The position numbers and the translations under genes were made by a program. A stretch of 64,000 nucleotides of DNA from Monilinia fructicola (Eukaryota; Ascomycota; Leotiomycetes; Helotiales; Sclerotiniaceae), in the NCBI GenBank assembly GCA_008692225.1, contig VICG01000007.1:2452501-2516500 (forward strand). The letters run 5' to 3'. Of this stretch, positions 12,440-26,130 are shown piece after piece (the first letter of the stretch is position 1; each line of letters opens with the position of its first letter). Under the pieces are notes generated by a model that made no database searches, was not told the DNA's origin, and saw nothing but the letters and a program-made list of their open reading frames with translations.

Positions 12440-13540
12440 TAATTTCAAGTCTAACAAATAAAACTTAAAACAATTTTGAAATAAACTCAAAATTGTTCTA
12501 AAATAATTTGAGATAATTTTGTTATCTGTTTTGAATACTAATTTGAAAATATTTTAAAATTTTATTAAAAATTTTCAATCTCATTCTAATATAATATTGA
12601 AATTGTTTTAAAATTGTTGAAATATAATAATTTAATAAACAGTTTTAAAATAATTTAAAATTTCCGAGAATTATTCTAAAACTATTTCAAAACCGTTTCA
12701 AAAATATTTTAGAATTGGTTTGAAAGCATATCTAATAAATTACAAGCTACTCTAATCTTCAACACTTTGTGCTTCAACTCAAACAGCCGAAAAGCAATTC
12801 TTTAAGCGGGCTTCTTCAAACCCCTATTTTATTAGATTTGTTTTCTATATATATAAATTTATTTTAGATTCATACTTAGCATAACGCCATATCTCTCGGG
12901 AGCTTTGCCGGATAAAAGCCTTAAGCCTTTTTCCATTTGTCGTAAATAAATACTACTACTACTACTACTACTCTTCTTGTTATTTCAAATTGGTTAGTTA
13001 TTAGTATTTAAAATATTTTAAAAAAGTTTAAAAACATTGGTCCGGATCTATCAAACACAGTATAGTGATATATGATTAGCTTAATTTGACCTCGATATTA
13101 GAGAAACTTTTTTTTTAAGCTAGGGATTCTGAAATCTATATAAATTTCAAATTTACCCTTTTTAAGCGAGTTCAATTAATCACTAGGCTAATTAGCCAAT
13201 TATAAAATAGTTTTGATCAACCACTAAAATATATTGACTTTTTTATAAATAATATCAGATTTGTACTTGATTTCAAAGTAATATTGAGTTAATCTTATGC
13301 TCTTTTAAGATTGATTTAAGGTTCCGAAATTTTTGGAGATTAAATTAGGGTTCTAGGATGTTTCAAGATTAGATTAAGATATTTCGAAATAATACAAGCT
13401 ATCATTATAAAGTTTAATATCATTCTAAACAAAAAATTTATTTTAATATTGATTTGAAAACCATTTTCAAAACAATTTTGAAATAATGTTAAATATATTA
13501 TATTTTTTTAGTAAATAGAAATTCTAAATGTTACTTCAAA
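12440..13540 (-). repeat. Diverged relative of the A-box repeat family (limits approximate)
   Basis: On the minus strand around 13176-13200 it reads GGCTAATTAGCCTAGTGATT, resembling the AGCCGAGTGGTTA motif of the family at 14650. It is flanked by the same CAGAATCCCTAGCTT-type block seen at 17570-17590. AAACAATTTTGAAAT-type runs flank both sides. The limits are estimates, and the (TAC)n tail at 12880-12973 lies inside this range, so two elements may be juxtaposed. Confidence 0.35.
12880..12973 (+). repeat. Less-mutated block ending in (TAC)n, possible LINE 3' tail
   Basis: A relatively GC-rich block (CTCTCGGGAGCTTTGCCGG, AAAGCCTTAAGCC) leads to AAATAAATAC and about seven TAC triplets. A short A+T-containing leader followed by a simple triplet tail is how many fungal non-LTR retrotransposons (Tad1-like) end. 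The assignment is inference, because no reverse transcriptase motif survives upstream. Confidence 0.35.
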
Positions 13541-14649
13541 ATTTTAATAACTACTTACTTAATTTGTAAAAAATATAATATACAAATATAAGAAATAAAT
13601 ATCAAATTATCAATTTCTATACAATAAGATAGTTTTCTTTATTGCAAAAGAGATACTATTTTTTCAAAAATCTATTTTTACTTTTTTAGTTGAGTTATAT
13701 TATACTATTTGAATCAAAATAGGATTGTAATATTCAAGATTGTATAAATTTAAACTCAAGAATTGCTTTCAAAACAATTTATTTCCTTCAATAGAAATTA
13801 TTTAAACACATTATAAATAAGTTTTCAAGTTTAAATCAATTTGAAGAATATATATACAAAAGAAAATACAAAAATTATCGATTTTAAACATATAGTTTTT
13901 AATTTAATGTATCAAATCTAAGGCGGCTTTGATATAGCCTTTGATTTATCCTAATATAATTTATGATAGTTTAAAAGCAATTTGGAATATTCCGAAACTA
14001 TTTTAAAAATTGTATGAAGATTAATTCAATATTATATTTTAATATTATCATTAAGAATAAGCTATTAGCTATATATAATTTTTTTTTCAAAAAGAAACAA
14101 GTTCTATATTAAGAAATAGTATTAACTAAATCAAATATAATCAATTAATAGTTTTTTCAAAGTTTTTTTTAAAAAATTATTCTAAATATAGAAATATATC
14201 AGTTTTTAAAAAAACAAAATTTAATACAAAAGATATCGAAATATGACTTATCAAAAAGCATTTTTCGATACTATTAAATTTCGGAATAATACATATTTGA
14301 TTTATATTTGAGAGCTGTCTTGAATCAGATATATATTCGAGTTTTTGTATTTGTTCAAGCTGTTGTATATAAGTATATGTAAATATGAAAATGTTTAGAC
14401 GTTTCTAGAAGAGTTATCTTTCGAAACAAATAAGTACCTTTATTTATATCTAAGTTCTCAAAATAATATACATAAATTATAATATCTTTTGATATATATT
14501 CTAAAAGTATAAATGGTTAATAAAAATCTTTTTTTTAGTATTAAATTTAATCATTATATACTTTTATAACCAATTATTAATAAAGATCTTGATATTTAAT
14601 TATGAGATTTATCTTTAATTCAAATTCTTTTTTTGATTGTTATAAGATA

Positions 14650-15367
14650 CTTAGTGGCGCAACTGAATATATTTAACACTAATATTAAAACGTTCTTAAA
14701 ATGGTTTTAAGCTATTTTAGTATTTTAAGTTAATATTAAGTTAATTTAAGCTAATCTTAAAATAGCTTAAATCGATAAAATATATTAATACTAGTACCTA
14801 TATTTCGGAATATTTTAAGATATCTTGAAATAGTTTAAGAATAATTTAATAATTGAAGATTATATTAAAACCGTGTTAAGATTATCTTAACATTATATCA
14901 AAATTATAATTTAATTAATTATAATAATATATAGAAATTTAAAATATCGATTATCAAATTATTATTAGTTATTTAGCCGAGTGGTTAAAATGATTTATTT
15001 ACAACAAAAAAAATAATAAGAATAAGAATAAAAATATTAATAATATTAATATTAATTTTTTCCACTTTTTTTAAAAAAAAAGTGGGGCAAACTCACTTTT
15101 AAATCTTTATCTTTTAAGCTATCTCAAAATATTTTAATAATATCTCAAAAACGGTTAGTGAGTTATTATGACAATGCCGATTTAATACCATTTTAAGATT
15201 AGCTCAAAATAGTGTTAACACCGATTCGAATAAGTTTTAACACCAATTTCAATTATTTAAAGCTATTTTGAATTATATTGAATTAGTTTAAGCTATTTTA
15301 AAACGTTCGTAATTTAAATTAAGAATGTTATAATATAATCTTAAACATTATCAAAAGAGCTATAAAG
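14650..15367 (+). mobile_element. CTTAGTGGC element, copy 1 (TA-flanked, MITE-like)
   Basis: The left end CTTAGTGGCGCAACTGAATA is preceded by TA; the right end GCTATAAAG is followed by TA. The ends form a short imperfect inverted repeat (CTTAGTGGC against CTTTATGGC in other copies). Inside are a tRNA A-box-like TTTAGCCGAGTGGTTA near 14973-14988, an A/T-rich hairpin with CCAC/GTGG arms near 15060-15086, and ACGGTTAGTGAGTTATTATG near 15150. There is no coding capacity. Confidence 0.8.
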
Positions 15368-17224
15368 TAATATAAAGTATTATAATACCGTTTTATTATT
15401 GCAAAATAATAGTTATAATAGAAATATATATAAATGTGAGATACATGTGTTATATTGTAAGAGCTGTCGTTTTTCATTGTACTATACTAAGCTTATAACT
15501 GTAGGTAATGTTTTTAGCGTTTTTAGTTTTGTTCTTGCCTTTCTAAATGCAACCTGTGAGAGTTGCTCTTGGCGCGCTTATAATAAAATTCAGAATGAAT
15601 TTATTTAATTAAATTTGTTATAGAAAACTATAAATAAGAAAAAGGGCTTTTATTATATACTAGTATTTTAGAATTTATATCAATATTTATATTAATAAAT
15701 ATTATAAAACATCTATAATTACTAATATTATAGTTATAATATACTAACTTTTGTTTTCCTTGAAAAAATTTGATTCAAAATAACAGATATAGAATTTGAA
15801 TTTCTTTTTTTTATTATAATAGTATACTATAATATTTCGATATAATTTATAAACTATATTATATTAATCAAAATATATTTGCAATTTTTTATTATTCTAT
15901 TATGAAATTGTTTTTAAATGAATTGGGAATTAGTTCAAATGATTTTAAAAAGTCAGAAATTAACAAAACCTTATTTAAAAGCAAATTGAGATAAGAAGAG
16001 AAAAAGTTATTTATTGTTAGTTATTTTAATATTTCTATCCAAAAACAACTTAATATCAAATTCAAAGTTTTCTTTTGTTTAATTTTAAAAAATGTGAATT
16101 TTTTTTTCAATTGTTAAATTTCCAAATTCAAATTTGAAATAAATTTATGATATATTAACTTATATATAATAACAAAATTATTATCCATTGAAATTTATGT
16201 TGATTTAATAATAATCTAATATCAAAACATATTTGTATTTTTTTCTAAGTTTTTGATATTAAAAAGCATTTTAGAAAATAAATTTGAAAATTTATATTAT
16301 ATTATTTTTAAATAAATCTTTAAGAAACATCAAATATAATAAGAAATGGATAAATTATTTATAACAAAAACGGTAATATAATAGTATTAAAGTCATTCTA
16401 ATATAATCTCTTATATATAAAGTTGTATTAACAAAAAAAATAATATATTTTAAAACTATTCAGAATTATTAAATTTAAAAAACAGGTTTTTATAAATTTC
16501 AAATTCCAATATTTATAATCTAATTGATTTAGTCAACTTAGAAGTATTGTTTGTATATTAAAGCTAATACTCTTTGAATATAGGATATAATAAATATAGT
16601 TTTTTTATCGCCGAAAAGTAATTATTTAAAATATAGTTAAAAGTATATTATACTTTGATATTTCTATAGATAAAACATATTATATTCTTTAAAGCTTTTA
16701 TTTATTTTAATAGTATCTATAGGTTACATATTCTAAAACGTTTCATTAACTAAAAATTGATTAATCCAAAAAAAAACTATATAACGTTTGTATAAGAAAA
16801 TAAAAATTTTAAAAAAAAAGTATATAATTATATTATATCAATATCATAAATTAAAATAATAGATAAAATAATATTAAAATAAATAATTATATTTTTTAAA
16901 TATATAATTTTTAAGCTTATTAAATTTTAAATTATTAAGAAATAAATATTATATATAAGCTTCGCAAAACAAGCTATAAAGGAGATTATAAAGGGCTATT
17001 GTTATATAATATCAAGCCTTAAGCGAGTTGTATTATTGGTTGGCCCGAGCGGCCGTATTTAAAGCTCGTTAATATATAATTAGAAATTTTCAATAATCAA
17101 ATTATTCGATTTTTTTTTGAATATAAAAAAGTTTATTTATAATTCAATACTAGTATCTCTTAATTAACTTTGATCAATAATAGATTTCTTAAAATCGAAA
17201 CATTATTAATTTTATTAATAATAT
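15368..17224. other. Unclassified A+T-rich decay with one GC-retaining patch
   Basis: Mostly featureless A+T. A patch at 16958-17068 keeps G and C (AAGCGAGTTG, GGCCCGAGCGGCCG) and may be the end of an unrecognised element. A 69-codon open frame at 15399-15608 also lies in a less mutated patch but matches nothing I know. Confidence 0.35.
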
Positions 17225-17965
17225 ATTTATTAGTATTTATATTGTTAGTTTGAGATCGTTTTAAAATAGTATTAGAACGGTTTTGATACAATTTTGAGAT
17301 AGTTTAATAGTTTAAACCTTAATTAAGATATCTTAAAATATCTTAATATAGTTTAAAACCTTAAATGATTTAAAATTATTTTAGGATTCTTTTGAGATTA
17401 ATTTAAGATTATTTTAAGATTATTATAAGATTAATTTAAGATTGTATTCAATTTATATTATATTTTTAGTATAAATATTTTATTATAACAGGGATTAATC
17501 AAATTTATAATATAACTGATTAATCAGCTGAGTGGTCAGTAATACCAGCTTGAAAAAATTTATATAAAATCAGAAATCCCAGGCTTGAAATTAACGTTTT
17601 TTCTAATATTAATATTATCTTGGGCTAGCAATCTATTGGTGTAGAAAAAAGTGGGCTAAACCCACTTTTTGAATTTTCCAGAACTTTTATAATAATAATA
17701 ACTAATCGACTTTCTATAATATATGATTTCAAACTATTTTCAAAATAATTTTAAAATAGTTTTTCAAATAATCTTAAAATAATTTTAAAATATTTTAGGT
17801 TATTTCAAAAATGCTTAGCAATTTATTATGCTAAACTAGTTTTGAAACAAAATTAAGATAGTATTAAACTATTTTTAATATAATTTTAAAAATGGTTTTA
17901 AGATATCTTAATTTAATACTTAAATATTTTAAATTATATAAAGATACTTTCAAAATAATTTTAAA
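17225..17965 (+). repeat. A-box repeat subfamily 2, copy (limits approximate)
   Basis: Starts near TTAGTTTGAGATCGTTTTAA, which recurs at 18830. It holds an A-box-like ATCAGCTGAGTGGTCAG near 17523-17539. A clear hairpin near 17648-17672 has AAAAAGTGGG and CCCACTTTTT arms around CTAAA. It is related to, but distinct from, the CTTAGTGGC copies. Confidence 0.5.
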
Positions 17966-18814
17966 GCCATTTCCAATTTCATTTGTTAAGCTTGAATGTA
18001 AATTATTCTCAAATTTATTTTTATTATATTGGGATATATATATAATTATATATTTCATTCTTTCTACAAAAATCCAAAAATTTCGAATTTCTTAGAATAT
18101 TCTATTATAATTTTTTATTAATATTTGATTTGTTTAAAATTATTAATTGTAATTATCGATAAAGTATAATTGATTACTTATAACTTAGTTTTATATAGTT
18201 TATATTTATTATTATATTTTTATTTAATAGATTGTAGTATCTTAATCTAATAGAAATAGATTTTGGTTTAATGTAATAAATTACAGTTTGATATGAAAAT
18301 ATATAGTTATATATCAAAATAGTTATAATACTATTGGATTATATAAGTAAAATGATGAAATATTCAAGAATTTCTATTATTGTTATTATTATTACCAATT
18401 TAATATATAATCTTTAATATGTAAAACAGTGTTTATTAACTTCAATATAAAATCTTAATAGTTTACAAGTTTTTTTTATTTATTTCAATAAAATAAAGAT
18501 TACCAATTAATTTAAAATATCTATAAATTCAAATTATAATTTAATCGATTTTGAATAACAAAAAGTAGCTTAAAATGTTTCGAAAATGTTAAAATTCCTT
18601 ATCAAAATCATATGATATATCTAAGGTAAGTAAAATAGAGTTCGATGGGCTTTAAAGCATATAAGTAGCAAAGTGAAAAAATAGCGGATATATTGATGGA
18701 TAGCGGTGTTAATTTAGGGTCTATCGGGTAGCGAAACAAATGCTGATATTCAAAATATTAGAGAAATAATATTTTAAATATTTTCAATCATACGTTTCAT
18801 CATCTTTACTTACT

Positions 18815-19660
18815 AGCATTATATTATTAGTTTGAGATTATCTTAAAACAATCTCAAAACGGTATTATATTGATCTTGAAATACTCAATTAGTTTAAAAC
18901 TATATCAAAACATTTTAAATTATTTTAAGATATCTTAAAACCCTAAATTAATCTTGAAATAGTTTTAAGATATCTTAAAATCATTTTAAAATTAACTCAA
19001 GATTAACTTAAGATTAACTCAAGATTAACTTAAGATTAACTTAAGATTAACTTGAAATAAACTCAAAATTAATAAATTTATAATATATAATTGAGATATG
19101 AATACATTCATTACAGGGGTTAAGCAAAGCTACAATAAAATTGGTTATTTAGCCGAATGGTTAATTATATTGATTTGAAAAAATAAAACTAAAAATTTGT
19201 ACTTATATGTAGTATTTAATACCCCAGATTCAAAATTAGGGTTTTATCTAATATTAGTATTATATTGGACTAATAATATGCTAAAGTACTATGAAAGATA
19301 GATCTAATCTACTTTTCAACTTTTTTACATCATTTTTTCTATCGATAACTGATCAAATTATATAATAAAGATTTTGAGAGAGTTTTGAAATATTGTGGAA
19401 ATAGTTTTAAGATAGTTTTAGAAGAATTTGAAAATATTTTAAATTATTTGAAATTATTTTAAATTATTTTAAAGATATTTTATAAGTTATTACCTATATA
19501 TTAAACTAGTTTTGAAATGATATTAAGATATTATTAAGTTCGTTTAAGACAATCTTGAAACTAATTCCAATATTTTAATTTAATTTTCCAATATTATTAA
19601 TATAAAGAGTATTTTAAGATTATTTCAAGACTATAGGTATTTTAAGTTTCACTCGTCAAA
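18815..19660 (+). repeat. A-box repeat subfamily 2, copy (limits approximate)
   Basis: Shares TTAGTTTGAGATTRT-type starts with the copy at 17225. It contains a run of AAGATTAACTT units (about 19000-19060), an A-box-like TTTAGCCGAATGGTTA near 19149-19164, and TAAACTAGTTTTGAAA near 19500, also seen at 17832. Confidence 0.5.
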
Positions 19661-19801
19661 CCTGAAAGTATCTCAATACTGACCAGCTAACTGCTTATAT
19701 TTGTTTCTATACAAATAATTCAGTATTAAAATATTGGAAAATAGTAGTATTCGGTTTTCAATACTATCTTTGTTTGTTACATTCGAAAACCTTACTACTT
19801 A

Positions 19802-20539
19802 CCCTAGAGTACCACTTTTCTGGCAGGATGCCATATATTCGTAGAATCCTCTTTAAATCGTATTATAGCGTATATTTTACGTATATAATGGTAGAAGCTT
19901 TGAAGCGTCCACATTGAAAGATTTTCGGAATACTATATTAGCTTCAAAATAGCTTCAAATACTAGTATACCATTCTCAATCCCACTTCGATTCTTCAACT
20001 TCACTTCGACTCTTCAACTTCAATTCAACATCATCAATACCATCAATACCATCAATACTATCAATACTATCAATACCATCAATATCATCAATAGTAAGTT
20101 ATTCCATTCGTTAAAGAATTGCTTTTTCTACCTCGCTTCTACTCCCCTATTTCGAAAATGCCCCTATCCTCCCCCCCTCCCTCTCCCATCAATAACGTAT
20201 TAACCACTTTAGATTCTGAATAGCTTCAATACTACCAATAACAACAACAACAACGATAATACTATAGATTATAATATACTCGAATATACCCAAATAAGGC
20301 AATACGCTTAAATAAGCCGAAATCTTGTAGTATACTTAAATAAGCTTAGCTTAATATACTAAGATTAACCAATTAAGCTCAAAATAGAATGTGAACTATT
20401 AATGTTAACTCCTATTTTTATACTATATGCTTAAAGATCCATAGATTCCCAAATGTTATATATCAAAAAACCATTTTGAATATGGAATTATACCATAAAC
20501 CGGATATAGCATATAGCCATATTTTCTGGTACTCTAGGG
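19802..20539 (+). mobile_element. CCCTAGAGTACC element, best-preserved copy, TTA target duplication
   Basis: 738 bp bounded by CCCTAGAGTACCA and TGGTACTCTAGGG, a 13-bp perfect inverted repeat. TTA directly flanks both ends (19799-19801 and 20540-20542). A TWA target duplication is characteristic of PIF/Harbinger-type elements, so this is a candidate Harbinger-derived MITE. It is less A+T-rich than its surroundings (ATACCATCA, GCTCTACTCCCC-type blocks), which suggests a later arrival than the surrounding decay. No transposase is present. Confidence 0.85.
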
Positions 20540-21573
20540 TTAAATCATCGGTTGATTTATTAGTTAATTTCTAATTTGCTGTTTGAATATTATCATATTC
20601 ATCTTTTACAGAATAAAGTATTAATATCCGAAAGTTATTTACTATATTAATATTAAAGATTTACCAAGTATATAATCAAAATAAATGCTAACGTTGAAGA
20701 TAATACTAATAACCGATAACATTTGAACATTTTCAATACTAATGTTTATTTTGCTATCAAACACCATCTAAAGTAGTTTGAGATACAGATTTGGTTCTTG
20801 GATTCATTATTAATAGCATTAATTTGAGAATCAGGGGTCTAAGTTTCAATATATAATAAGATCTATAGTCAATTTGTAAAGTTCCAATTCCAATTTTGCA
20901 AAATACTAGTATTTTTATTAAACTTTGATTTATAATATAAATCTATTTGTAGAATTTGATTGAGTTTAAGATCGGTTTCATCGAGCTTTGATATTATATA
21001 TTTTTTTTAAAAAGGATTCTATATATCGAAAGAACAGCTCAGATATAATAAGACTCTTCACTTTAAATATATTTCTTATTTCCCTTAATTTTAAAATATA
21101 TAATATATTGCTGGAAAGCTTATAAATCTTTCAAATTACAATTCAAAAAGCTTTATACTTTTTTTATTATAATAGAAAATCCCGAACATTTAATAATGAT
21201 TATATTACATTTATTGGATTTACCCATTATTACAACTATTATATTATATCTAGATTCTTTTGTTTATATCAACTTACAATGTTTTTCTTTTATAATTATT
21301 AAACTTACTAATCCCTAAACTCATTCTTTATATACTTTAATTTACAAAAATAATTAATATATAAACTGCTTTTATCTTTACTATTTTGTATTTCAATTTA
21401 GATAACCCAAAAAAAATTCTTTAGATGAATCTCTTGTAACTTCCATTTATTCGATTTGCTTTTTATAGGTTAAAATTTATTTTCAATTTTAACCTAATAA
21501 AATACTATAACCCTTAAAAAAGCTTTGAAATCAAAAGTTCAAACTTTTTCCCGTTTATTATAAATTAATATTA

Positions 21574-21705
21574 CTACTACTACTATTACTACTACTATTA
21601 CTACTACTGCCACTACTAAAGCAATTAATTACTCGATTAGTTAATTAAAGATACAATGAATTTATCTCATCGCTACTATAGTAGTAGTAATAGTAGTATT
21701 TATTT
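21574..21705. repeat. Opposed triplet arrays (TAC)n and (GTA)n
   Basis: (TAC)n-type triplets run from about 21574 to 21618, and TAGTAGTAG-type triplets from about 21677 to 21700. They are complementary. This is consistent with two element tails meeting tail to tail, or a foldback. Pyrimidine-rich sequence precedes it and purine-rich sequence follows on the plus strand, which fits two oppositely oriented elements. Confidence 0.6.
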
Positions 21706-22687
21706 TTATCTATTGGATAAGCTGAAGGCTTTCCTAAAACTTTTTAGAAGGTATAAGAATATACTGAATTATAAAATTAAACTAAAAGTAATTATAAAAA
21801 ATATCTTATATATAAAAAGTATAATATTTAATTTATTATTTCCCTTTTGTTTTATTTAGAATAAGAATATTTAATTATCAATAAACTATAGTATAAAACC
21901 TAAAGTTTATAAATAAAAGTTTTAAAATAAACGTAAAAATATAAATAAAAGAAATTATAAAGTATAATAAAAAAAAACAAATAAATAAAAAATAAAAAAT
22001 CTAAAGATTATTATAAAAATTAAAATAAATATTAAAGTTTGTTAAAGTATTATTAAGATTTATAAAGATATTATTAAAATTAAATTTATATATATTAAAT
22101 AAAATTATTGTTTATTAAGAAATTATTAAAATTAAAACCCAAATTACTAATACTAAAATTAAAATTGTTTAAATTAAAATTCCTATATATTAAAATAAAA
22201 TCTTGTAATATAAAAAATCAAGATTAAAAGATTTTAATATTTATTAGAACGGAATTAAAATTATCAAAATTAAAAGTTTATTAAAAACAAATACTAAAAT
22301 AAAATTTAATAAAATCTAGAAAGTTTACAAACTTTATTAGTTTAAAAAGAAATCAAATCAAGTATTCAAATCCTTTTTACAATATATTTAAAGAAATCTG
22401 AAATTATATTAAATATTTGCTAAAATGCTAAAATATTTTTATATAATAAATTAAATATAAAAAAGATTTAAATATATTATAAAAGGAGTTTAAATTAATA
22501 TCTTTATATTCAAATTCAAAAATAATATTAAATAAAATTCTTATATATAAACCAAATAATTAACATTTTATAAAATTAAATTTAAAAAAGGTTTAATTCT
22601 AAAAAGATTTCATTTTATATAAAAGTTTTTATTTCAAGTAGTTTAAAGATAATTTCATTTTATATTTAAACTATTAAATCTATTATA

Positions 22688-23479
22688 CTCGGGCGGGTTT
22701 TAAAAGAGGCATACGCTAAAATATAACTTATAATTATTCAACGGAACCTTAATATATTTTTATAAGATTTTTAGGTATTATAGATTTAGTATTTTTATAT
22801 TTACTATAAAAATTTCGTATTATAAAATCCAATATTAAATGAATAATAGTATAATAAAATATATGAATATTGAAAATTTAATCAAAAATTAGAGATTTAT
22901 ATTAATATTAAATAGTTTAACGAATATCATAGTTAAACTTATCAAATTTTGTTAACTAATAAAAGAAAAGCTAAATTTTAAATACATTATTTTAGAATTT
23001 TAATATCTTTATTGATATTTAAAATATATATTAATAAAATTGAAAATATAGGAAAATTTACGAGTTTTGAAGGGGTAAATTCGCTTATTTGGATTATATA
23101 AGCATATTTTTTCATTCAAAATTTGAATTTTTTGCTTTTCATATTAACATATATATTAGTATAATAGATAATATTAAATTATGAAAATATTTAATGAAAC
23201 TTTGAAGATTATATTATTTTTCTATGATTTTATTTTTCAAAATTTATATATCGTTGAATTTTAAGTTAATATATTAATAAATTCTTAAATTTTGTAAAAT
23301 CACTAACTTTATAGTATTATTATTCTCTTAAAAATTATCCTTATAGTATTAAAACTTTATAGAAAGATGTTAAAATACTAAATCTAATATATATATAAAT
23401 TATATAAGATTATATTAAAGTTTCGTTGAATAATTATAAGTTTTATATTCGCCTATGCCTCTTTTAAAACGCGCCCGAG
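22688..23479 (+). mobile_element. CTCGGGC element, copy A (TA-flanked)
   Basis: 792 bp. The left end CTCGGGCGGGTTTTAAAAGA and the right end (minus strand) CTCGGGCGCGTTTTAAAAGA begin inverted repeats of about 75 bp with few mismatches. TA flanks both ends (22686-22687 and 23480-23481), as in Tc1/mariner-type insertion. The interior is decayed A+T except for a GGGGTAAATTCGCTTATTTG block that is shared with copy B. Confidence 0.85.
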
Positions 23480-24282
23480 TATAATTAAACAGAAATTTTG
23501 AAAAAATATATGTATTTTATCACTTATAAATATTAAAGATAAACCTAAATGTTAAATGGGCTTTAATATTCTTCTATTTATAAAATAATCTATTGTTTTA
23601 TATCTTTTGATTTCTATATATTTTAATAATTATTTAATATCTGTATTTTAAATCTATATTATATTCTAATATTTATAAAAGGTTTGTTATAAAAGTTTTA
23701 ATATATTGATTTATAAGCATTATATTACTAAAATATTATTTATATATAATTAAAGCTATTATAAATTAATAGTTAATAATATTTTTAATATATATTAAAG
23801 TTTCTTTTAAGTATTTATAGCTTTTATATTAAAAGTATATAATATAGAATTAATTAATCTATATTCAAAACTTATCTGTATACTATTTTAATAAATTGTA
23901 TAATTATATTTTATAAACTTATAATTATTAATATATTATTCTAAAGTATTTAAAAGTATAATAACATTAATTCAAGAAAATAAATCTTACTAGATTTTAA
24001 AGGCTATAATGATAATTTCCTTATTAATTCTTTTTATCGAATTTATTTAGCAATTTTGTATAAAGTATAATAATTAAAGGGTTAGCTTAAAAATTATTAG
24101 GAATATATATACTAAATGCTAGATTTTAATTTTCAGCGTTTATTATAAATTTATTTTATAATTTTTAATAATTATTACTAGTATTAGGATTTGATAGACT
24201 AATAAATACAATGTATTAATTATCTATATTCGTAATAAAAACAAAAGTTTAACTTTTTTAAATATACTCTCTGTAGAGAATA

Positions 24283-24971
24283 CTTAGTGGCGCAACTGAA
24301 TATATTTAACACTATATTCAAACGGTCTTAAAATGGTTTTAATATATTTTAGTATTTTAAGATAATATTAATTTAATTTAAGCTTTTTTAAGCTAATCTT
24401 AAAATAGCTTAAATCGATAAAATATATTAATATATTTTAAGATATCTTGAAATAGTTTAAGATAATCTAATAATTGAAGATTATATTAAAACCGTGTTAA
24501 GATTATGTTAACATCGTATTAAAATGATAATTTAATTAATTATAATAATATATATGAATTTAAAAATTTAACTATCAAATCATTATTAGTTGTTTAGCCG
24601 AGTGGTTAGATTAATTTGTTTGAGAAAAAAAGTAACGAAAATAATAATATTAATAATACTTTTTTTAATTTTTTTTTAAAAAAAAAAGTGAAGAAAATCC
24701 ACTTTTAAAACTTTATTTTTTAAGATATTTTAAGATATCTTAACATTATCTCAAAACGGTTAGTAAATTATTGCGACAATGCCGATTTAATACCATTTTA
24801 AGATTAGCTTAAAATTAGCTTAAAATGGTGTTAACACCGATTCAAGTAGGTTTTAACTACGTTTTAAGCTATTTTAATCTATTTTAAGTTATTTTAAATT
24901 ATATTGAATTATTTTAAGCTATTTTAAAATATTTTAATATGATCTTAAACATTATTAAAAAAGCCATAAAG
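24283..24971 (+). mobile_element. CTTAGTGGC element, copy 2
   Basis: TA-flanked. Left end CTTAGTGGCGCAACTGAATA, right end GCCATAAAG. It has the A-box-like TTTAGCCGAGTGGTTAGA near 24594-24611, the hairpin region with TCCACTTTT near 24690, and ATTGCGACAATGCCGATTTA near 24770. It is shorter than copy 1. Confidence 0.85.
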
Positions 24972-25549
24972 TAATTTAATATCATAGAAAAAATATTAAA
25001 AGAAATTTTCTAAATTAACAAAACTTTACAAAACATTAAAGCAAATACTTTATCAAATAAGTTTATATATTATTTAAATTATATATTAACAATTATTATA
25101 AATTAACAGTACTAGTATTATATAATCTAAAGCAAATTTCAAATTAAATTTTGAAAGAAATTAAATGAAAGTATTTTAAATTAAAAAATCAATGAATCAA
25201 TACTATTTTCAGCTAAAATAATTGATTTAATTAATATAATCTTTGTAAAACTTTATTTCGAAATAAGTATAGATTTTTAAATATATTGTATATTTTAATA
25301 GAATTCATAATATCGAATATTTAAAAATTGAATCTTATTATAATTAAATTTCAAAAATAAAGCTTTATTTGTTCATATTTTATAGTATTATAAATTTATT
25401 TTTGATAAATCAATTAAAATTATATTGATTTCTCTACTGAATATTATCAAAATTGATAATATTTTTAGTTCTCTTTATTTAAATTTTCAAATAAAATATC
25501 AAGAAATTCTTGACAATAGATTAGTTCATCTTTGTAGGCTTAATAATTG

Positions 25550-26130
25550 AAATTTCAAATAATTCTGAAACAATTATAAAATAATTTTAAAATAATTTTA
25601 AAACTGGCTTAATACTATTTTAACCCTAATTCAAAACTAGCTTAACACAATAACTCACTAAATGTCTTTAAAATAGTATAAAATATCTTAAAATTTCTCA
25701 AAATTATTTGAAAATTATCTGAAGATTATATTAAGATAATTTTGAAAATATTTCAAAACTAGTAATTTAAAACTATTTATTATAAAAGTTAATTAATTAT
25801 ATATTATTATAAATATAATAAAAAATGGGCCCAAGCCAATTTTTATATTTTAATATATCATTAACTCAGTCTAATACTTATTTAGAAAAAAAACTTAAAT
25901 TTTAAACCTAGAATTCCTAGACATATATAAATTTTAAATTTCGTCTTTTCGGATTAATACAATATACCATTCGACTGATTAACTAATTATGTTATAATAT
26001 TATTGGAAACTTACAAAAATATTCTTTATATCTTAATAATATATAATAATACTATTAATCCTAAATCAATTTTAAATTGATGTTAAATTAATTTTACATT
26101 AGTTTTAAAATAATTTTTAAAACATATAAA
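25550..26130 (-). repeat. A-box repeat subfamily 2, minus-strand copy (limits approximate)
   Basis: Read on the minus strand it contains ATCAGTCGAATGGTATA (near 25960-25980, A-box-like) and an AATTCTAGG block comparable to CAGAAATCCCAGGCTTG at 17570. It also has a hairpin-like AAAAATGGGCCC...CCAATTTTT near 25824-25848. Confidence 0.4.

Noticed and set aside
14971..14990. A-box-like motif as a genuine tRNA gene
   Set aside because: No acceptor stem, anticodon arm or B box at proper spacing; the following sequence is A-rich simple sequence.
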